From Psococerastis gibbosa (lineage: Eukaryota; Arthropoda; Insecta; Psocodea; Psocidae), in contig OZ020487.1 in assembly GCA_963971405.1 (NCBI GenBank), forward strand, positions 37,111,039 to 37,175,038: a stretch of DNA of 64,000 bases. The letters run 5' to 3'. The notes beneath the pieces are model-generated. The model worked only from the letters and a program-made list of their open reading frames with translations, ran no database searches and was not told the DNA's origin. How positions within the stretch are numbered: the stretch's first letter is position 1; each line of letters opens with the position of its first letter. Position numbers and translations under genes: made by a program. Below are positions 39,201-64,000 of the stretch, one piece after another.

Positions 39201-42200
39201 GTCCCGGGCTTTCCTAGTTAAGTGTAAGAGACGCTTATAGCCCTAACTCCGTGTAGCGTGCAACCCTACCTTTTTATATGTGTATCCAGTTTACTGGATA
39301 TACTAAATCTTAATATTACGATTACATATCTTCTTATTATTATTTATTAAATTTTTTTCAATTTATTTATTTATTTGTAAATCCGCCATATTTGTTTTGT
39401 TCAATTAACCAACCTCCAAATATCACATTCGGTTTAAAATAAATTAATTTTTTCTATCTTTTATTATTATTCACAATTTAATTATCGCCAGATCTTTTAA
39501 AATCACAAAATCATAAAGTATCTATTATTATTTATTTCTATTTATTAATAAAAATACTTTTATTATTATTATTATTACTTTAAAAAAGTTTTTGACGAGA
39601 GGTTGGCGGCCGGTTGAATTTGCGGTGGCTTGCAGGGCTGCCGTTGTCCGGGAATAGTCCCGGAATTCCGGGAATTTTTTAAAATTACGGAATTTTTCCG
39701 GACCTATCAATTTCCGGGAATTTTCCGGGACTTTGCTGCAACATGAAAAATTGCGCTAAATCGAGCTAGCACGGCAAATTTTAAAAAAAAATGGCGTAAA
39801 CCTAACCTACAAACGTGTTTTTAAGACAAAATGCAGTAACTTCTGAATACTTGATACTGCAAAAAACTTACAATTACTCCAAATAGCCTAAAAATATTTT
39901 TAATACAGGTTTAAATTTAAAAAAAAAACTTCTTGGATATGATGTTAGTGGAGCCGAAATTTTATACCGGTTTGTTGGTAGTACCTTTTCGAATTTTCCG
40001 GGAATTCCGGGACTTTTCAAGCAGTCATTCCGGGAATATGAAAATAATGAAACGGCAGCCCTGGTGGCTTGTTAGAAAATGTTACGAAAAAGGATGGCCG
40101 AGAATTTCTTATAACCCGATTTGGATTTTAAAAAAAGAAAAAAAGAAATGAGATTTTAAAGAAGGAAGAAGTCATAAGGATGATGGCTGGCAGGAGTTGT
40201 GGTGGCATGGATTTGATTTCGACGATGATGGGCTAAACCCCACCCGGAAGGGGGTGTTCGGACTCCGCTCCCTCCTCAGCCCAGACAATGTGACGATTTA
40301 GGATTGAGCCATGAGGTGATCGCTTACTTTTTATTTATTGGAGACGCTTATTGGCCACGCTACTACAGGTGCTCTATTTTTCTATATCTTAGGGTTTCAT
40401 AATTCTATCAAGAATATAATTTCTGTTAATTAAATCTTGTTGTAATTATTTCACAACATTCATTCCTCGATCCTACAGCCTCTCCTAAAGAACCCTAAGC
40501 CGGGGAGAAAACGCAACATCCGTTAGGTTGGCTTAGTAATAGAACAAAAAAAGTCCATATTTATTTATTTATTTATAAAGGCTACGACTATAAGGTGCCA
40601 AATGTTGCAGGATCGTGGATCATGAGGTGTGGTTGCAAGAGACGCAATGTAGGCAGACAGAGGCGGAGGAACAAATTAAACTGGGGGGGAAGCTTAGAGA
40701 AACGTTGAAATTGACAAGGGAGAGAGCTAAAATGGACTATCTCACGCAGGTAGAAACTACCAACTACAACATCCGCAAACGTCTTCATGATGACACCATT
40801 GCCAAAAACGAACTACTGTGGCAACGTAAAAATGTAAGTGATTTAAATAATTACGCGAAGCATCGGCGCCGGAAAATTCCGACCGGTGTCTCATGTTTCA
40901 ATTAAGTTTTTTTTTAAACTTAATGAAAAATATCAGAAAACATCACAACAAAGGTAATAAGCCGAGCGATATATTTCTTTGCATTTTATTTAGTTTTTTG
41001 CGGAAAGAAACAGTGACTTTTGAGTATGGTCATTGAGGAATTTTCTTGTAAATGTCAAATATTTCTTATTTGCATTCAAGTGATATTTGACTCAGGACTT
41101 TTACTATAGTTATTTGTTCGAGTATAATACGATTTTTTTAATTTCATTCTTTATGAGTTAATCCCCCACGCTGCGCACGCAAGGGGGAAGAAGAAAAAAA
41201 TGAGTTAATTCCAATATTAGGCTAGGCTAGTTATTCATGGTTAGAGGCATATACTGCCCAAAAACTTTGTGTTAACTAGGCTACTGTAGCCAATTTTTAC
41301 AAAATGCGTTAGCTGACTAATTAAGGCTACCTATAGATGATTTTTTGAGAGAATAAAAATGGTTTCCAATACCGGGTTCCTTGCTTAGACGATTGAAGAG
41401 TTGGAAAGATTGAACGACGAAATCGCAAGACTGCACCAAAGCAGAGACGAACATGAGGGCTTATTGAAGTGTGCGGAGACGCGACAGGAAAACAGGAATA
41501 TGAGACCTGCTTTGGAGAAGGCTCGTGATTTACCTCACCACTCTCTCCACCAAGAAATCTCTAACTTGCGCAGAATCGTTCAAGACATCATTGAAAAGAC
41601 TAACAAAGCTATGTAAGTAGAATTTAGAGTCGTCCCCTTAAATCGGTACGTCGAGCTAACACTTGTTACAATGTCCATGGTAAGCATGTCTGAGCTTGCC
41701 CATTGGCAGCACTTGTACTCAGTGTGGGTTGACACCGAGTGAACCAATATTATTATGACTAGAAATTCATTCAGAAACAATACGTCAATAGAATGAAGGA
41801 CCAGTAGAATCCGGGCTGATGGGCCGTGGTTGAATTGAAAGTGAACTTCCAAACGTTTCGTCATCATCTGCGGTCGACATCTTCAGTGGCGCTGCGTAGA
41901 CTTCGAAGGTTGTACCTCGGTGGCTCCGTAGCGAGTGACTGGGTAGGGGGCTGCGCACTGACCTTTATACCCGGACGTTGTTGTTGTTGTGTTGACAGCA
42001 TACCCCTCTGGGGAATTTCCATTACCTTGTTTTTCCCAATTGGCTGACGTCATCCTTTTCGTTGTTGTTTTGTTCAGCGCCGGATACCAGAGTTTGTTCA
42101 CCTTTAAGCCTTCTTCCTTTCTGTTGAAATTGTGTTGGTGCTTGTATATTTCAATAGCTTCTCTGTGTAGTCTGGGGAAATATTGAGTAGCCCGTGACAA

Positions 42201-45200
42201 GACAGTCGCTTGTTTGTAGTGCACCGTGTGTCCAGATTGTGTTAGTTGCTCGGCCTTCTCCGGTTGTAGACGGCGGCAGCTTCGTTTATGTTCTTCTATC
42301 CTCGTATTTACGCTGCGTTTAGTCGTACCTATGTATACTTCTCCACAAGAGAAAGGAATTCGGTACACACCGGCTGATGTTAATGGGTCTCTCTGATCCT
42401 TGGCTGATCTTATCACGCATTGGAGCTGTTGCGTAGGCTTGAACACTGTTTTGATGTTATGACGTTCGAAAAGTTTCCCAATGCGATCCGTGACTTTCTT
42501 TATGTAGGGCAAACACACCATTCCTATGGGTTGGGGTCTGTCTGCAGCCGTAGTGTTCTGTCTAGGATGGAGAGCTCGCTTGATTTCTTGAGGCGTATAA
42601 CCGTTAGCTTGTAATGCTCTATCCAGGTGTTTGAGTTCTGATCGTAGTTGCTGGGGCTCACAAATCCGATTAGCACGGTTGATGAGAGTTTTCAGCATCG
42701 CACGCTTCTGGCTCGGATGATGGTTGGAACTCTTGCTCAGGTATCTGTCAGTATGCGTTGGTTTGCGGTATACCGTATGTCCCAATGAACCGTCTCTATT
42801 CTTCGTCACCAAAACATCAAGGAAGGCCAACTGGTTATTGATTTCTTTTTCCATGGTGAACTGGATTCGAGGGTGAATTGAGTTGATGTGATCCAGGAAT
42901 TTCGTCAGATTCTCCAGACCATGATTCCAAACAACAAAGGTGTCATCTACGTATCGAAACCAACATTTCGGTTTTTGGGCTGCTGTGTCTAACGCCGTTT
43001 TTTCAAAAGATTCCATGTAGAAGTTAGCAACCACCGGGCTAATGGGACTCCCCATTGCGACGCCATCCAGTTGTTCGTAGAAGGTTGAATTCCATTGAAA
43101 GTATGTAGCTGTCAGAACGTGGTGGAACAAAAACCTGGGCACGGCCTTGACTGGGCCTAACATTCCTTAGATCGATTTATTTTTAGGTCAGGTTTGGTAG
43201 CCCTTAAGTTGTAACCCAGTTGGCTTATTTTCCTAACCTGAGGTTTCATAATGTAGGCTATTTACCCCTGGCTACAACTTTTCTAAGTTCATGCAGCTGT
43301 GTCAGACTCTGAACCTAGTCTTTGTAGTTCGGGTATCATTAGTCCTCGTAGCCTAGCCACTCAACAACCATCTCACAATCAGACTTGCGATTACGTTTTG
43401 GCAGTCTCACCGGTTTTTTGGCAGACTATCATTTACACGGGTACTGAGACCATCGGACAAAGTAGCAGTAGGATAGTGTCCACTATTTATGCCGATGACT
43501 AGAGAGCCTCGTCCATAACAACCGGCAACAGTGAACCCGTACACGCTTTCCTATTTATATATTAGTGTAGGTGCCGTAAATCGTAATAGGTATAATAGAT
43601 CCATGGACCTTGGTATCAACATAATTGTGTTGGGGATACATTTCTGCCTTTTTCCCTTGTCAAAATACTGGATTGATCGATGAGACAATTGCAGTCTATA
43701 ATGGGTAGATGTATGACAATTGGCAAAATCAAACCGGTTCAGTGTTGTTGTATAAACATACCTGAAGTTGAAGAGCATCCGCAGAAAAATTATTTTTAAG
43801 TAAAGAAAATTGAGTATTTTGTCCTCCCCAGAACCAAACTATTAAGAAGTAAGCGACTTGGTAGGGTTTTTTCACATCATTAATAAATCTCTGTGAGTGT
43901 GGGGATCAAGAGGGTACTCCGGAACACATCACTTTTGAGTGCCCCCTCTACAGCCGGGAGAGGACAGAGCTTATTAACAGGTTGCAGGACCAGGGGAAGT
44001 TTCCGCCATTCACATACATCGATGTGCTCCAGGACTTGGAAAGAGAGGTGTTGAAGGAGGTGGTCAGCTTTCTGGAGAGTATCGGACAAAAGTGGTAGGA
44101 CGTTGGGCAAGCTGTTTTAGACGGTCCCTGGGCAACCTCGTTGTCCAGTGAGCTCCCGATAGCAGTTTTTGCCAGATGGATTTGGTAATGGCTGTATACC
44201 CTTAAGCCAAAAAAAAAAATCATTAATAACGACTACAATTAGGTATGGAAATGCAAAAACGAACTCGTTTTGAAGAAATATTTTTAGCAGCTTTTGTTTT
44301 TGGGGGTAAAGTCGACGGACAGACACAGATATCGACATTTCGTACAAACCATTTTTTTTTCCTCGGGCCTCAAAATGTGTAAATCCGTTTACAGTTCGAA
44401 ATCGACAATTTCGACCAATAATAAGCTTTCCCTTTACTAACGTATAAATAGGAAAGAAAAAATAGTTTTCTTCACCTGCATGGATAGCCTATGTGCTAGC
44501 CAAAAATCCTTGATTATGGTTGATTTTGGTTTATATGCACAATGCTGTGTGTATGACATTGTCCAGGAGAATTCTTTTCTGCTATTACAATTCTCCTATT
44601 CGAAATTATTGGATTTACCATTCGTGGTTTCAGCTACTAGAACTTCAGGACACAGTTGACGAAGGTAGCAACTGAATTAGCAAGTGGCTGACAAGGATTT
44701 TTGACGCGACAACGTCTAATAAGACGATGAGCGCTGGCTGGAAGACTGGGTGCATGCACGAAAAGTTACGTTTCGTTACGCTCATCCGTGACACGGGTTT
44801 AAAGCAACTTTTTGGGCAGATGTAGAAGGCCTATCTAAATTTAAATTATACCCATGTCTTCATATATTCTTCCTCTTTCAGGCCTTGTTATATTTGTGGT
44901 GATCAAGCAAGGGGTTTGGCTTTGGGGGTGTGAAACGTCAGGGGGTGCGCACGATTTTCAACAAAAATAGGCCTCTTTCGGCCGCGTTATTATCTATTTA
45001 AAAAATTCAAACTACTTCAGGGCTTTTCCACATTTAATTCTCTTTCCAGCCATATATTATTTAAGTAAGATTTAGTAATTTAGGCGTTGTCACGTTAAAC
45101 TATCGTCTGTAAACCGACTTACAGACAAACCATTTTTTACTTAAATTTTCAGATGCACGTTCAACGAGTTGGAGTCGATCAAAGTGAGGTTAGATCACGA

Positions 45201-45384
45201 AATTGCCGTGAAAGAAGATACAATTCAGTTAGAAATGAGAGTTTTGGATCACAGGAGGAACCTCATTGAACATTGTCCGGCAACAGATATGGACAAAGAT
45301 GTTGTGCTCGTAAAGATGGAAAAACAACTAGCCCCGTCCAATTTCGATAGACTAGATGGAGGTGATGTGAGGGAATTAATATGA
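36254..45384 (+). CDS. TEKT2: Tektin, tektin-2-like
   Basis: Coiled-coil filament protein in the lumen of axonemal doublet microtubules, needed for motile cilia and sperm tails. Six exons: 36254-36474, 37456-37672, 38239-38453, 40611-40833, 41389-41612 and 45153-45384 (stop TGA), in phase, 443 residues (human TEKT2 430). ATG chosen for its good context (AAACCATGG) and because the tektin entry motif ISLKDW follows. Matches to the TEKT2 pattern: NMLRNEANQIRNESE with TLSDRIAEEQQWI, then LELLEASKRLL, DALEIDTNAYHLE, VWLQETQCRQTEAEEQ, AFRKRL-like YNIRKRLHDD, ELLWQRKN and TIEELERLNDEIARL. The tektin nonapeptide (RPNVELCRD) is degraded to RPALEKARD here, losing the Cys. The acceptor of exon 3 (38237-38238) is inferred from phase and homology because a nearer-consensus CAG at 38217-38219 breaks frame. 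Introns hold SINEs, a hAT MITE and a Penelope-like element. An AATAAA lies 25 bases after the stop. Confidence 0.9.
36534..36735 (+). mobile_element. LINE 3' end, family L, copy 2
   Basis: Shares 'GCGTCAACCG', 'GCGCCCAAGAAAGGAAT', 'GGCGTGCCAGGAT' and 'CCACATGTTGCTGCCAACC' with 13725-13900. Frame is broken by small insertions. In tektin intron 1. Confidence 0.6.
36945..37210 (-). repeat. Family E retroposon, diverged copy 3
   Basis: Inverted: 'GACCTCCTGATGATAGTGG', 'CACACGATTAGTTCGGAGGT' and 'CACTGTGCACACGACCAAG' match other copies at lower identity. The oldest copy by eye. In tektin intron 1. Confidence 0.65.
37785..37960. repeat. Family A-like repeat, diverged copy 4
   Basis: 'AATGCCAACGACAGTG', 'TTTCGGATGTTATTGGCATTG' and 'TTCGATATCATCCCCAC' parallel 'AATGCCAACGACCCCATGG', 'TTTCGGACGTTATTTGTATTG' and 'CTCGATGTCAACC' of the copy at 31838. 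Confidence 0.4.
37985..38175 (-). mobile_element. Family C tRNA-derived SINE, copy 1
   Basis: On the minus strand: 'GTAGCGTAGTGGTACGGAC' (box A) and 'TTGTTCGAGTCCCACAC' (box B), then 'GGCCATGCTTCGGAGGGC', 'GGCGGTCCCGGGC' and 'GCCCTAACTCCG'. A second copy is at 39092-39270. Ends 63 bases before tektin exon 3. Confidence 0.85.
39092..39270 (+). mobile_element. Family C tRNA-derived SINE, copy 2
   Basis: 'GACATGTAGAGTAGTGGTGC' (box A), 'TTGTTGGTCCCACAC' (degraded box B), then 'GGCCATGCTTCGGAGGGCAT', 'GGCGGTCCCGGGC' and 'AGCCCTAACTCCG'. Inverted relative to 37985-38175; in tektin intron 3. Confidence 0.85.
39633..40063. mobile_element. hAT-type MITE with 8-base target duplication (CCGGGAATT-rich)
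   Basis: Ends CAGGGCTGCCGTT and (inverted) CAGGGCTGCCGTTT. GTGGCTTG flanks both sides (39625-39632 and 40064-40071). The 431-base interior is rich in 'TTCCGGGAATT' words on both arms. No transposase. In tektin intron 3. Confidence 0.88.
41840..43170 (-). mobile_element. Penelope-like retroelement, 5' truncated
   Basis: An open frame at 43163-41883 (minus, 426 residues) with the back half of a reverse transcriptase (LDGVAMGSPISPVVANFYME, RYVDDTFVVW with catalytic YVDD, QLAFLDVLV) followed by a GIY-YIG endonuclease (GVYRIPFSCGEVYIG then TRIEEHKRSC). RT followed by GIY-YIG defines Penelope-like elements. The fingers domain is missing. The frame is still open for 426 codons, so the insertion is fairly recent. 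3' fragments of the family lie at 26240-26335 and perhaps 11150-11210. In tektin intron 5, antisense to the gene. Confidence 0.92.
43740..44465 (+). repeat. Family M repeat, copy 4, interrupted by a LINE fragment
   Basis: Front part 'ACATACCTGAAGTTGAAGAG', 'CGCAGAAAAATTATTTTTAA' and 'GAACCAAACTATTAAG'. Back part 'AAAATGTGTAAATCCGTTTA', 'AAATCGACAATTTCGACC' and 'CGTATAAATAGGAAAG'. The insert at about 43878-44225 is the LINE tail below. Confidence 0.55.
43878..44098 (+). mobile_element. LINE C-terminal relic with CCHC-like motif
   Basis: Plus strand reads CECGDQEGTPEHITFECPLY, then RTELINRLQDQGKFPPF and EVVSFLESIGQKW then stop. C-CG--GT-EH--F-CP is the Cys/His motif closing R1/jockey-type LINE proteins. 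The downstream 'GACGGTCCCTGGGCAACCTC' is its 3' UTR. Confidence 0.75.
44695..45140 (+). repeat. Dispersed repeat, family I, copy 3
   Basis: Shares 'GCGCTGGCTGGAAGACTGGG', 'ACCCATGTCTTC' and 'TTTAGGCGTTGTCACG' with copies at 18236 and 18925. It runs to within about 15 bases of the acceptor of tektin exon 6, so the pyrimidine tract there may be partly repeat-derived. Confidence 0.65.
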
Positions 45385-45408
45385 AACTCGGCCATTTAAT
45401 TCAATTTA

Positions 45409-45414
45409 AATAAA
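45409..45414 (+). terminator. Poly(A) signal of tektin
   Basis: AATAAA 25 bases after the stop codon, followed by a T/G-rich stretch. Confidence 0.6.
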
Positions 45415-45529
45415 TTGTCGGCAGTCTTCGTCATTTTGAAGTAGTTTTTAACCACTTCGATAGATACCATTATGAAAATGAAACCCATTTGAAAAAATGA
45501 AAGCATTTTGTACGTTAATTTCGCTGACG

Positions 45530-45963
45530 AGCAGCCCAATCATGGAGACTTGGGATTATTGATACTACCGGCTTTTTTTATGCCACAGTAGTAAGGTGTC
45601 ACGGAAGGTGTTAAAAATATGCGCGGGAAATTAAAATCAATAAATTATAAGAATACAAGAGAATGGTTGTCTCATAATTGAAGGAAATACTAATGAACAT
45701 TAAAATGTACAGGTAGAATTTTAAAATTCTTATTATTTTTCAAAACTCTACCCGTTGGTATAAATAAAAATTGTATTGTATTGTAAATTTACAAGAGTAT
45801 TAGTATTTCCTTGAAACAATGCAACCATTCTCTTTTATTCCAATATTTATTAATTTGAATTTCCTGCGCATATTTTAACACCGTCACGTGACACCTTACT
45901 ATTCTGGCATCAAAAAATAAAACCCGGTATTGTTAATCCCAAATCGCCATAATAGGGCTGCAG
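45530..45963. mobile_element. MITE, family J, copy 2
   Basis: 'GCAGCCCAATCATGGAGACT' and inverted 'CTGCAGCCCTATTATGGCGA', with 'GGGATTATTGATACTACCGG'-type continuation. Interior has inverted 'GTGTCACG' and 'AACCATTCTC' blocks, so most of the element is a hairpin. Confidence 0.7.
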
Positions 45964-46389
45964 AGCTATAAAAATTAATAGGGCTAAGGCAGCGCCCGGT
46001 CTAAGTAAAATCCATTAGTTGACACTATTTTTAGGATTCTACAAAAAAAAAAAAATAGCACTATGTTCCGACAGGAGGCAACCATATTACGAATTTTGTA
46101 ATTTGGGTTTTCTTAATATTAAATATTTTTAGTTTTGTTAGCTTGACTAATTCTGCAGAAGCATCATTTAATATACACTGTCTCATAATCAGAAAGCAGT
46201 TTTATTTTAAATAATCTGAATACATATGCTCGGCCATACCGAAAGGAATTTTAATTTTTCATCGTTCCAACCGTGCATTTCACGGCCATCCTTTTTGGCG
46301 ATTGGGCATTGGCATTTGGCTGTGTAACTTGGAAATCGAGATATCCTAGTAAAAGCAAATTAAGGCAAGTAATAGACAAGTAATCACGC

Positions 46390-46678
46390 CAATGGCCATA
46401 CCAAGTTGAATCCACAAGAACAGAGCCTATTTAAAACTGCAGCTAACTTGATAGCGCGTTGACTCCCAGTGAGTCTAAGTGTGGGTCTTGAGTCCTGGTC
46501 ACCTCGAATTAATCAAGTGACTTTACTGTTCCCCGATTATCAGTTAACTCCCCTTCCCCATGATGTGAAGGAGTCTGCCCTAGGGTGCCTCAAGTTAATG
46601 AACATACTCACTCCCCCCGCCAGGCTGACAGGGTTGCTTAAAGCAGAAATGCTGAAAGCCGTTGGAAAAAAACATTAA
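46390..46678 (+). repeat. Family E retroposon, copy 4
   Basis: From 'ATGGCCATACCAAGTTGAAT' to 'TGAAAGCCGTTGGAAAAAAA', with small deletions relative to other copies. Intergenic between tektin and the helicase. 46680-47450 otherwise shows nothing recognised. Confidence 0.8.
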
Positions 46679-47454
46679 GCCGAATCCAAGAAAAAGTATA
46701 CGCTTATACTTCACATAATTGGAGCATATTATTGTTATCTATTACAATATTGAGCAAGGGCATTTGCTTCAGGAGAAAAACTTTCATCTTACTGTATTCA
46801 TAACTTCAAGCATTTCCTTCCTCTATGAACCTACGTTTCTCGAGCTCATTGTTCGGAAGCAAATGCTTCTAAGTAAAAGTACTTGGTTATGAATAAGAAA
46901 AAGGACATGTTCATACTTTTACTCCTTTACTCTTGAAGTAGATACTTCTTTTTATGAATTCGGCTGAGTAATGGGTAAAAACTAGTTATCAGCTTCCTGG
47001 CGGGACCAAATTATACGGTCGGCTTCTAAACCCAAACCTCGAATCAGGCGCTCTTATATAAACTAGCATTGAAGACTAACTAACTTCATGATGAAAAATG
47101 TAGAAGACTTTAAGTTACCAAAAAGGCGATTTAATAATTGCCATTTAAAAACTAAAAAGGTATACCACAAAACATACAACTGGAATGAAGTAGTCCCTTC
47201 GTAATACTTTGGAGTAAGTAGGAGAAAATGCTTTGTCATCCACTGTGCTGGTGCCACCAATTTCGTTCAATTTCATCAAACAGGCAAGGTGAGCAATCAC
47301 ATCATACCTTGTACTTCATATCACAGAAAGAGCTCCATTACCAGCCTATAAAAGAGGAAAACAGGTTATTACTACATACGAGTGGAATGAGGAGTGATAA
47401 AGTACATTGTAGTTATTATATGGTATATTTAACACTGACATTAAATTAACTTTG

Positions 47455-47540
47455 GTTGAAGAGGTAACCTCCTCGTTATAACCGAAATTAGAGAATATGG
47501 AAAAAACTGGGCTTGGCGGGATTCGAACCCAGGAGTGATA
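47455..47540 (-). repeat. SINE-like fragment, family D, copy 2
   Basis: On the minus strand 'CTGGGTTCGAATCCCGCCAA' is a perfect box B, followed by 'TTTTTTCCATATTCTCTAAT' and 'AACGAGGAGGTTACC'. A cloverleaf-capable tRNA was not evident. Confidence 0.5.
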
Positions 47541-47800
47541 AAGATAGCATTAAAGGGGAAGACTTGACATGAATGTAGATTTTCTTGAGACCGTGTCCCA
47601 AATTTCAAATCTATAGGGGCGGAGGAAGAATGTGTTTTTAGGTTGGCTCTCACCAGCTTAAGTAAAGCTACGGGACGCATAGATGCCGAAGGAAACCGCC
47701 ATATTGCCATCCTTCTGTAGGCAAACCCCATGGATTTCGATGAAATTAGGCATATATATTCATAAAATCCTTTCTCAGAACACCTCTTTTCGGTTTTGTG

Positions 47801-48038
47801 TTAAGAGGACATGCTACGTAGAAAAATGAATGAGCACCCCAAAATTTGTTGTTTTTATTGACTTTATATATTTTTTATTTAATTAACTCAGCAAGTCATT
47901 AAAGATTTGGCTAGAGCTTGAGTAGTCTTCTACAACTTACGTGAGCCAAATTTCTAATAACTTGCTGAGTTAATTAAATAAAAAATGAAAAGTATTTAAT
48001 TTTGGTGTGCCAATTGTCTACGTGACATATCCTCTTAA
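47801..48038. mobile_element. Hairpin MITE flanked by TTAA, copy K1
   Basis: TTAAGAGGACATGCTACGTAG at the left, inverted TTAAGAGGATATGTCACGTAG at the right. The arms continue through 'TTTATTTAATTAACTCAGCA' and 'AGATTTGGCT'. The whole 238 bases fold on a loop near 47925. TTAA flanks suggest piggyBac-type mobilisation. Confidence 0.7.
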
Positions 48039-48064
48039 GTCAATTTTGGGAGGGGTTTTACTCC

Positions 48065-48432
48065 CCCAACGGTCTTGCTATGTTGAATCTATTAGAGCAG
48101 AGCATGTTTCAAAATGCGGCAAACTTGGTAGTGTGCCCAGCGTTGACAGGGGAACATGGTGGGACATACTAACGCGCTGAGACTATACCAATCGGTCTAC
48201 GTGCGTGTCTAGTCCTGGTCACCTCCGATTTCATCGTGACTTTACAATGTTCCCCTAGTGGTTCGGAATCCACTATAATAAGGAGGTCCACCCTGTCAGT
48301 CAACTCCCGTTTTTCCCGAGGTGAAAGAGCCTGCCCTTAGGGTGCCTCAAGTTAAACAGGCTCACTCCCCCCCGCCAGGCTGACAGGGATGCTTAAAGCA
48401 GAAATGCTGAAAGCAGGCGTTGGAAACAACAA
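48065..48432 (+). repeat. Family E retroposon, copy 5
   Basis: From 'CAACGGTCTTGCTATGTTG' to 'GCAGGCGTTGGAAACAACAA'. Nearly full length. Just downstream of the helicase 3' end. Confidence 0.85.
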
Positions 48433-48494
48433 CTCCCCCCCAACTAAAAAACTGATCCCTGCCGCCGACGATCTCATTGATTTTAGATATTAAC

Positions 48495-48600
48495 ATGAAG
48501 TTGCCTTTTAAATGTCCTTGATGTCAAACAGCGACGATGGACAAGCCAAGACATGCTTGCCATTGAAACATTGTAACAGGCGTGAGCGTCATATTGTTTT
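48495..48600. repeat. Family A-like repeat, fragment 5
   Basis: 'TCCTTGATGTCAAACAGCGA', 'GACAAGCCAAGACATGC' and 'GTAACAGGCGTGAGCGTCAT' parallel the back part of family A copies. Confidence 0.4.
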
Positions 48601-48623
48601 GTGTAGCTAGATCCATATAAACT

Positions 48624-63459
<14,836 letters not shown>

Positions 63460-63467
<8 letters not shown>

Positions 63468-63545
63468 GTCTCTCGAAGCTTAGAAGATCCTGGAATATTC
63501 GGAAACCGAAAGGAAGTGACGACCGTATGACGTCATCCTATTGGA
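63460..63545 (-). promoter_or_regulatory. Helicase promoter and 5' UTR with CRE and CCAAT box
   Basis: On the minus strand, ATCCAATAGG (CCAAT box, about 63537-63546) is followed by the full palindrome TGACGTCA (63528-63535, CREB/ATF site), then a C/T-rich stretch (CACTTCCTTTCGG) and the untranslated exon ending ACAT|GTAAGT. The order and spacing look like a TATA-less housekeeping promoter. The transcription start is not determined. Confidence 0.5.
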
Positions 63546-64000
63546 TTTTTATTTAAAAAAATTATTAAACCTAATTAAACTATACTAGAAACGAATTTCA
63601 TGCACAGCAAATTTTTAATTTACAATTCTAACCGATAATATGTGAAATTTCTGTTTAATTTAACATAATAATTCTGAAAAATATAAATTGATTGAAATTA
63701 ATTCTACGTCATTTCCGGCACAGTGGCAAGGAGTACCACTTTCCGATATTTGTCGAGGATTTCCGTGGTTCTAAAAAAATATCATCATTTCATCTTTATA
63801 AGGTACCTTTCTTTTATTCATTTAAACGCCCAACAAAGAATATATATATTTTTTTAAATATTAATTCAAGTGTATTTTCCAAGTGCTTTGGAAATCATAG
63901 TCTACATTTTTCAAAGCAAAACTCTTTTAAACATTGTTAATAGGTATCAAATTATTAACACGTGGGGCACTTAAATTCTGAATTAGGCCTACTGTTCACA
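63546..64000. other. AT-rich flank upstream of the helicase
   Basis: I see no exon, repeat family or RNA gene here. An open frame at 63692-63940 has no recognisable protein features and is probably chance. Confidence 0.5.

Noticed and set aside
42420..42614. Plus-strand open frames over 41826-42614
   Set aside because: Antisense shadows of the Penelope-like element's coding frame.
47455..47540. Possible tRNA gene (perfect box B)
   Set aside because: No matching box A at the right distance and no acceptor stem seen; matches a repeat at 29095, so it is called SINE-like.
47441..47731. Minus-strand 96-codon frame as a possible extra 3' helicase exon
   Set aside because: Covers a SINE box B fragment, has no RGG or helicase-tail composition, and no acceptor in the right phase was evident.

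Overview
The window is nuclear DNA of an intron-rich, repeat-rich animal. Split genes carry GT-AG introns, introns and intergenic space are AT-rich, and there are tRNA-derived SINEs, MITEs, LINE relics and a Penelope-like retroelement. Gene content and repeat style suggest an arthropod, probably an insect; this is inference and no species is claimed. Nothing here is prokaryotic or viral. Six genes were rebuilt exon by exon; reading phase closes across every junction reported.

Layout: (1) 1678-5525, minus: mitochondrial carnitine/acylcarnitine carrier (SLC25A20-like), 3' end beyond the left edge. (2) 7466-14960, plus: dynein regulatory complex subunit 3 (DRC3/LRRC48-like), first coding exon not found. 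(3) 15221-23589, minus: mitochondrial alanine-glyoxylate aminotransferase 2 (AGXT2-like), first exon not found; tail-to-tail with DRC3. (4) 26067-34906, plus: complete but divergent beta-tubulin almost lacking the acidic tail. (5) 36254-45384, plus: complete tektin-2-like gene. (6) 48624-63467, minus: DDX5/DDX17 (p68)-type DEAD-box RNA helicase whose start codon is split by its first intron.

Three of the six genes (DRC3, beta-tubulin, tektin) build motile axonemes and lie in the same orientation within about 38 kb. The tubulin has an RFX X-box-like site 74 bases before its ATG; a weaker one precedes tektin. This looks like a small sperm-flagellum/cilium gene neighbourhood beside housekeeping genes (fatty-acid import, amino-acid transamination, RNA helicase).

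Much of the rest is transposon-derived: at least three SINE-like families (two with recognisable tRNA-like heads), a 340-370-base retroposon with seven copies (E family), two hAT-type MITEs with perfect 8-base target duplications (one nested in another TIR element), hairpin MITEs flanked by TTAA, a 1.6-kb foldback element, several LINE C-terminal relics and a 5'-truncated Penelope-like element. One SINE insertion duplicated the 5' splice site of a DRC3 exon. Family letters (A, B, C...) are labels made up for this annotation.
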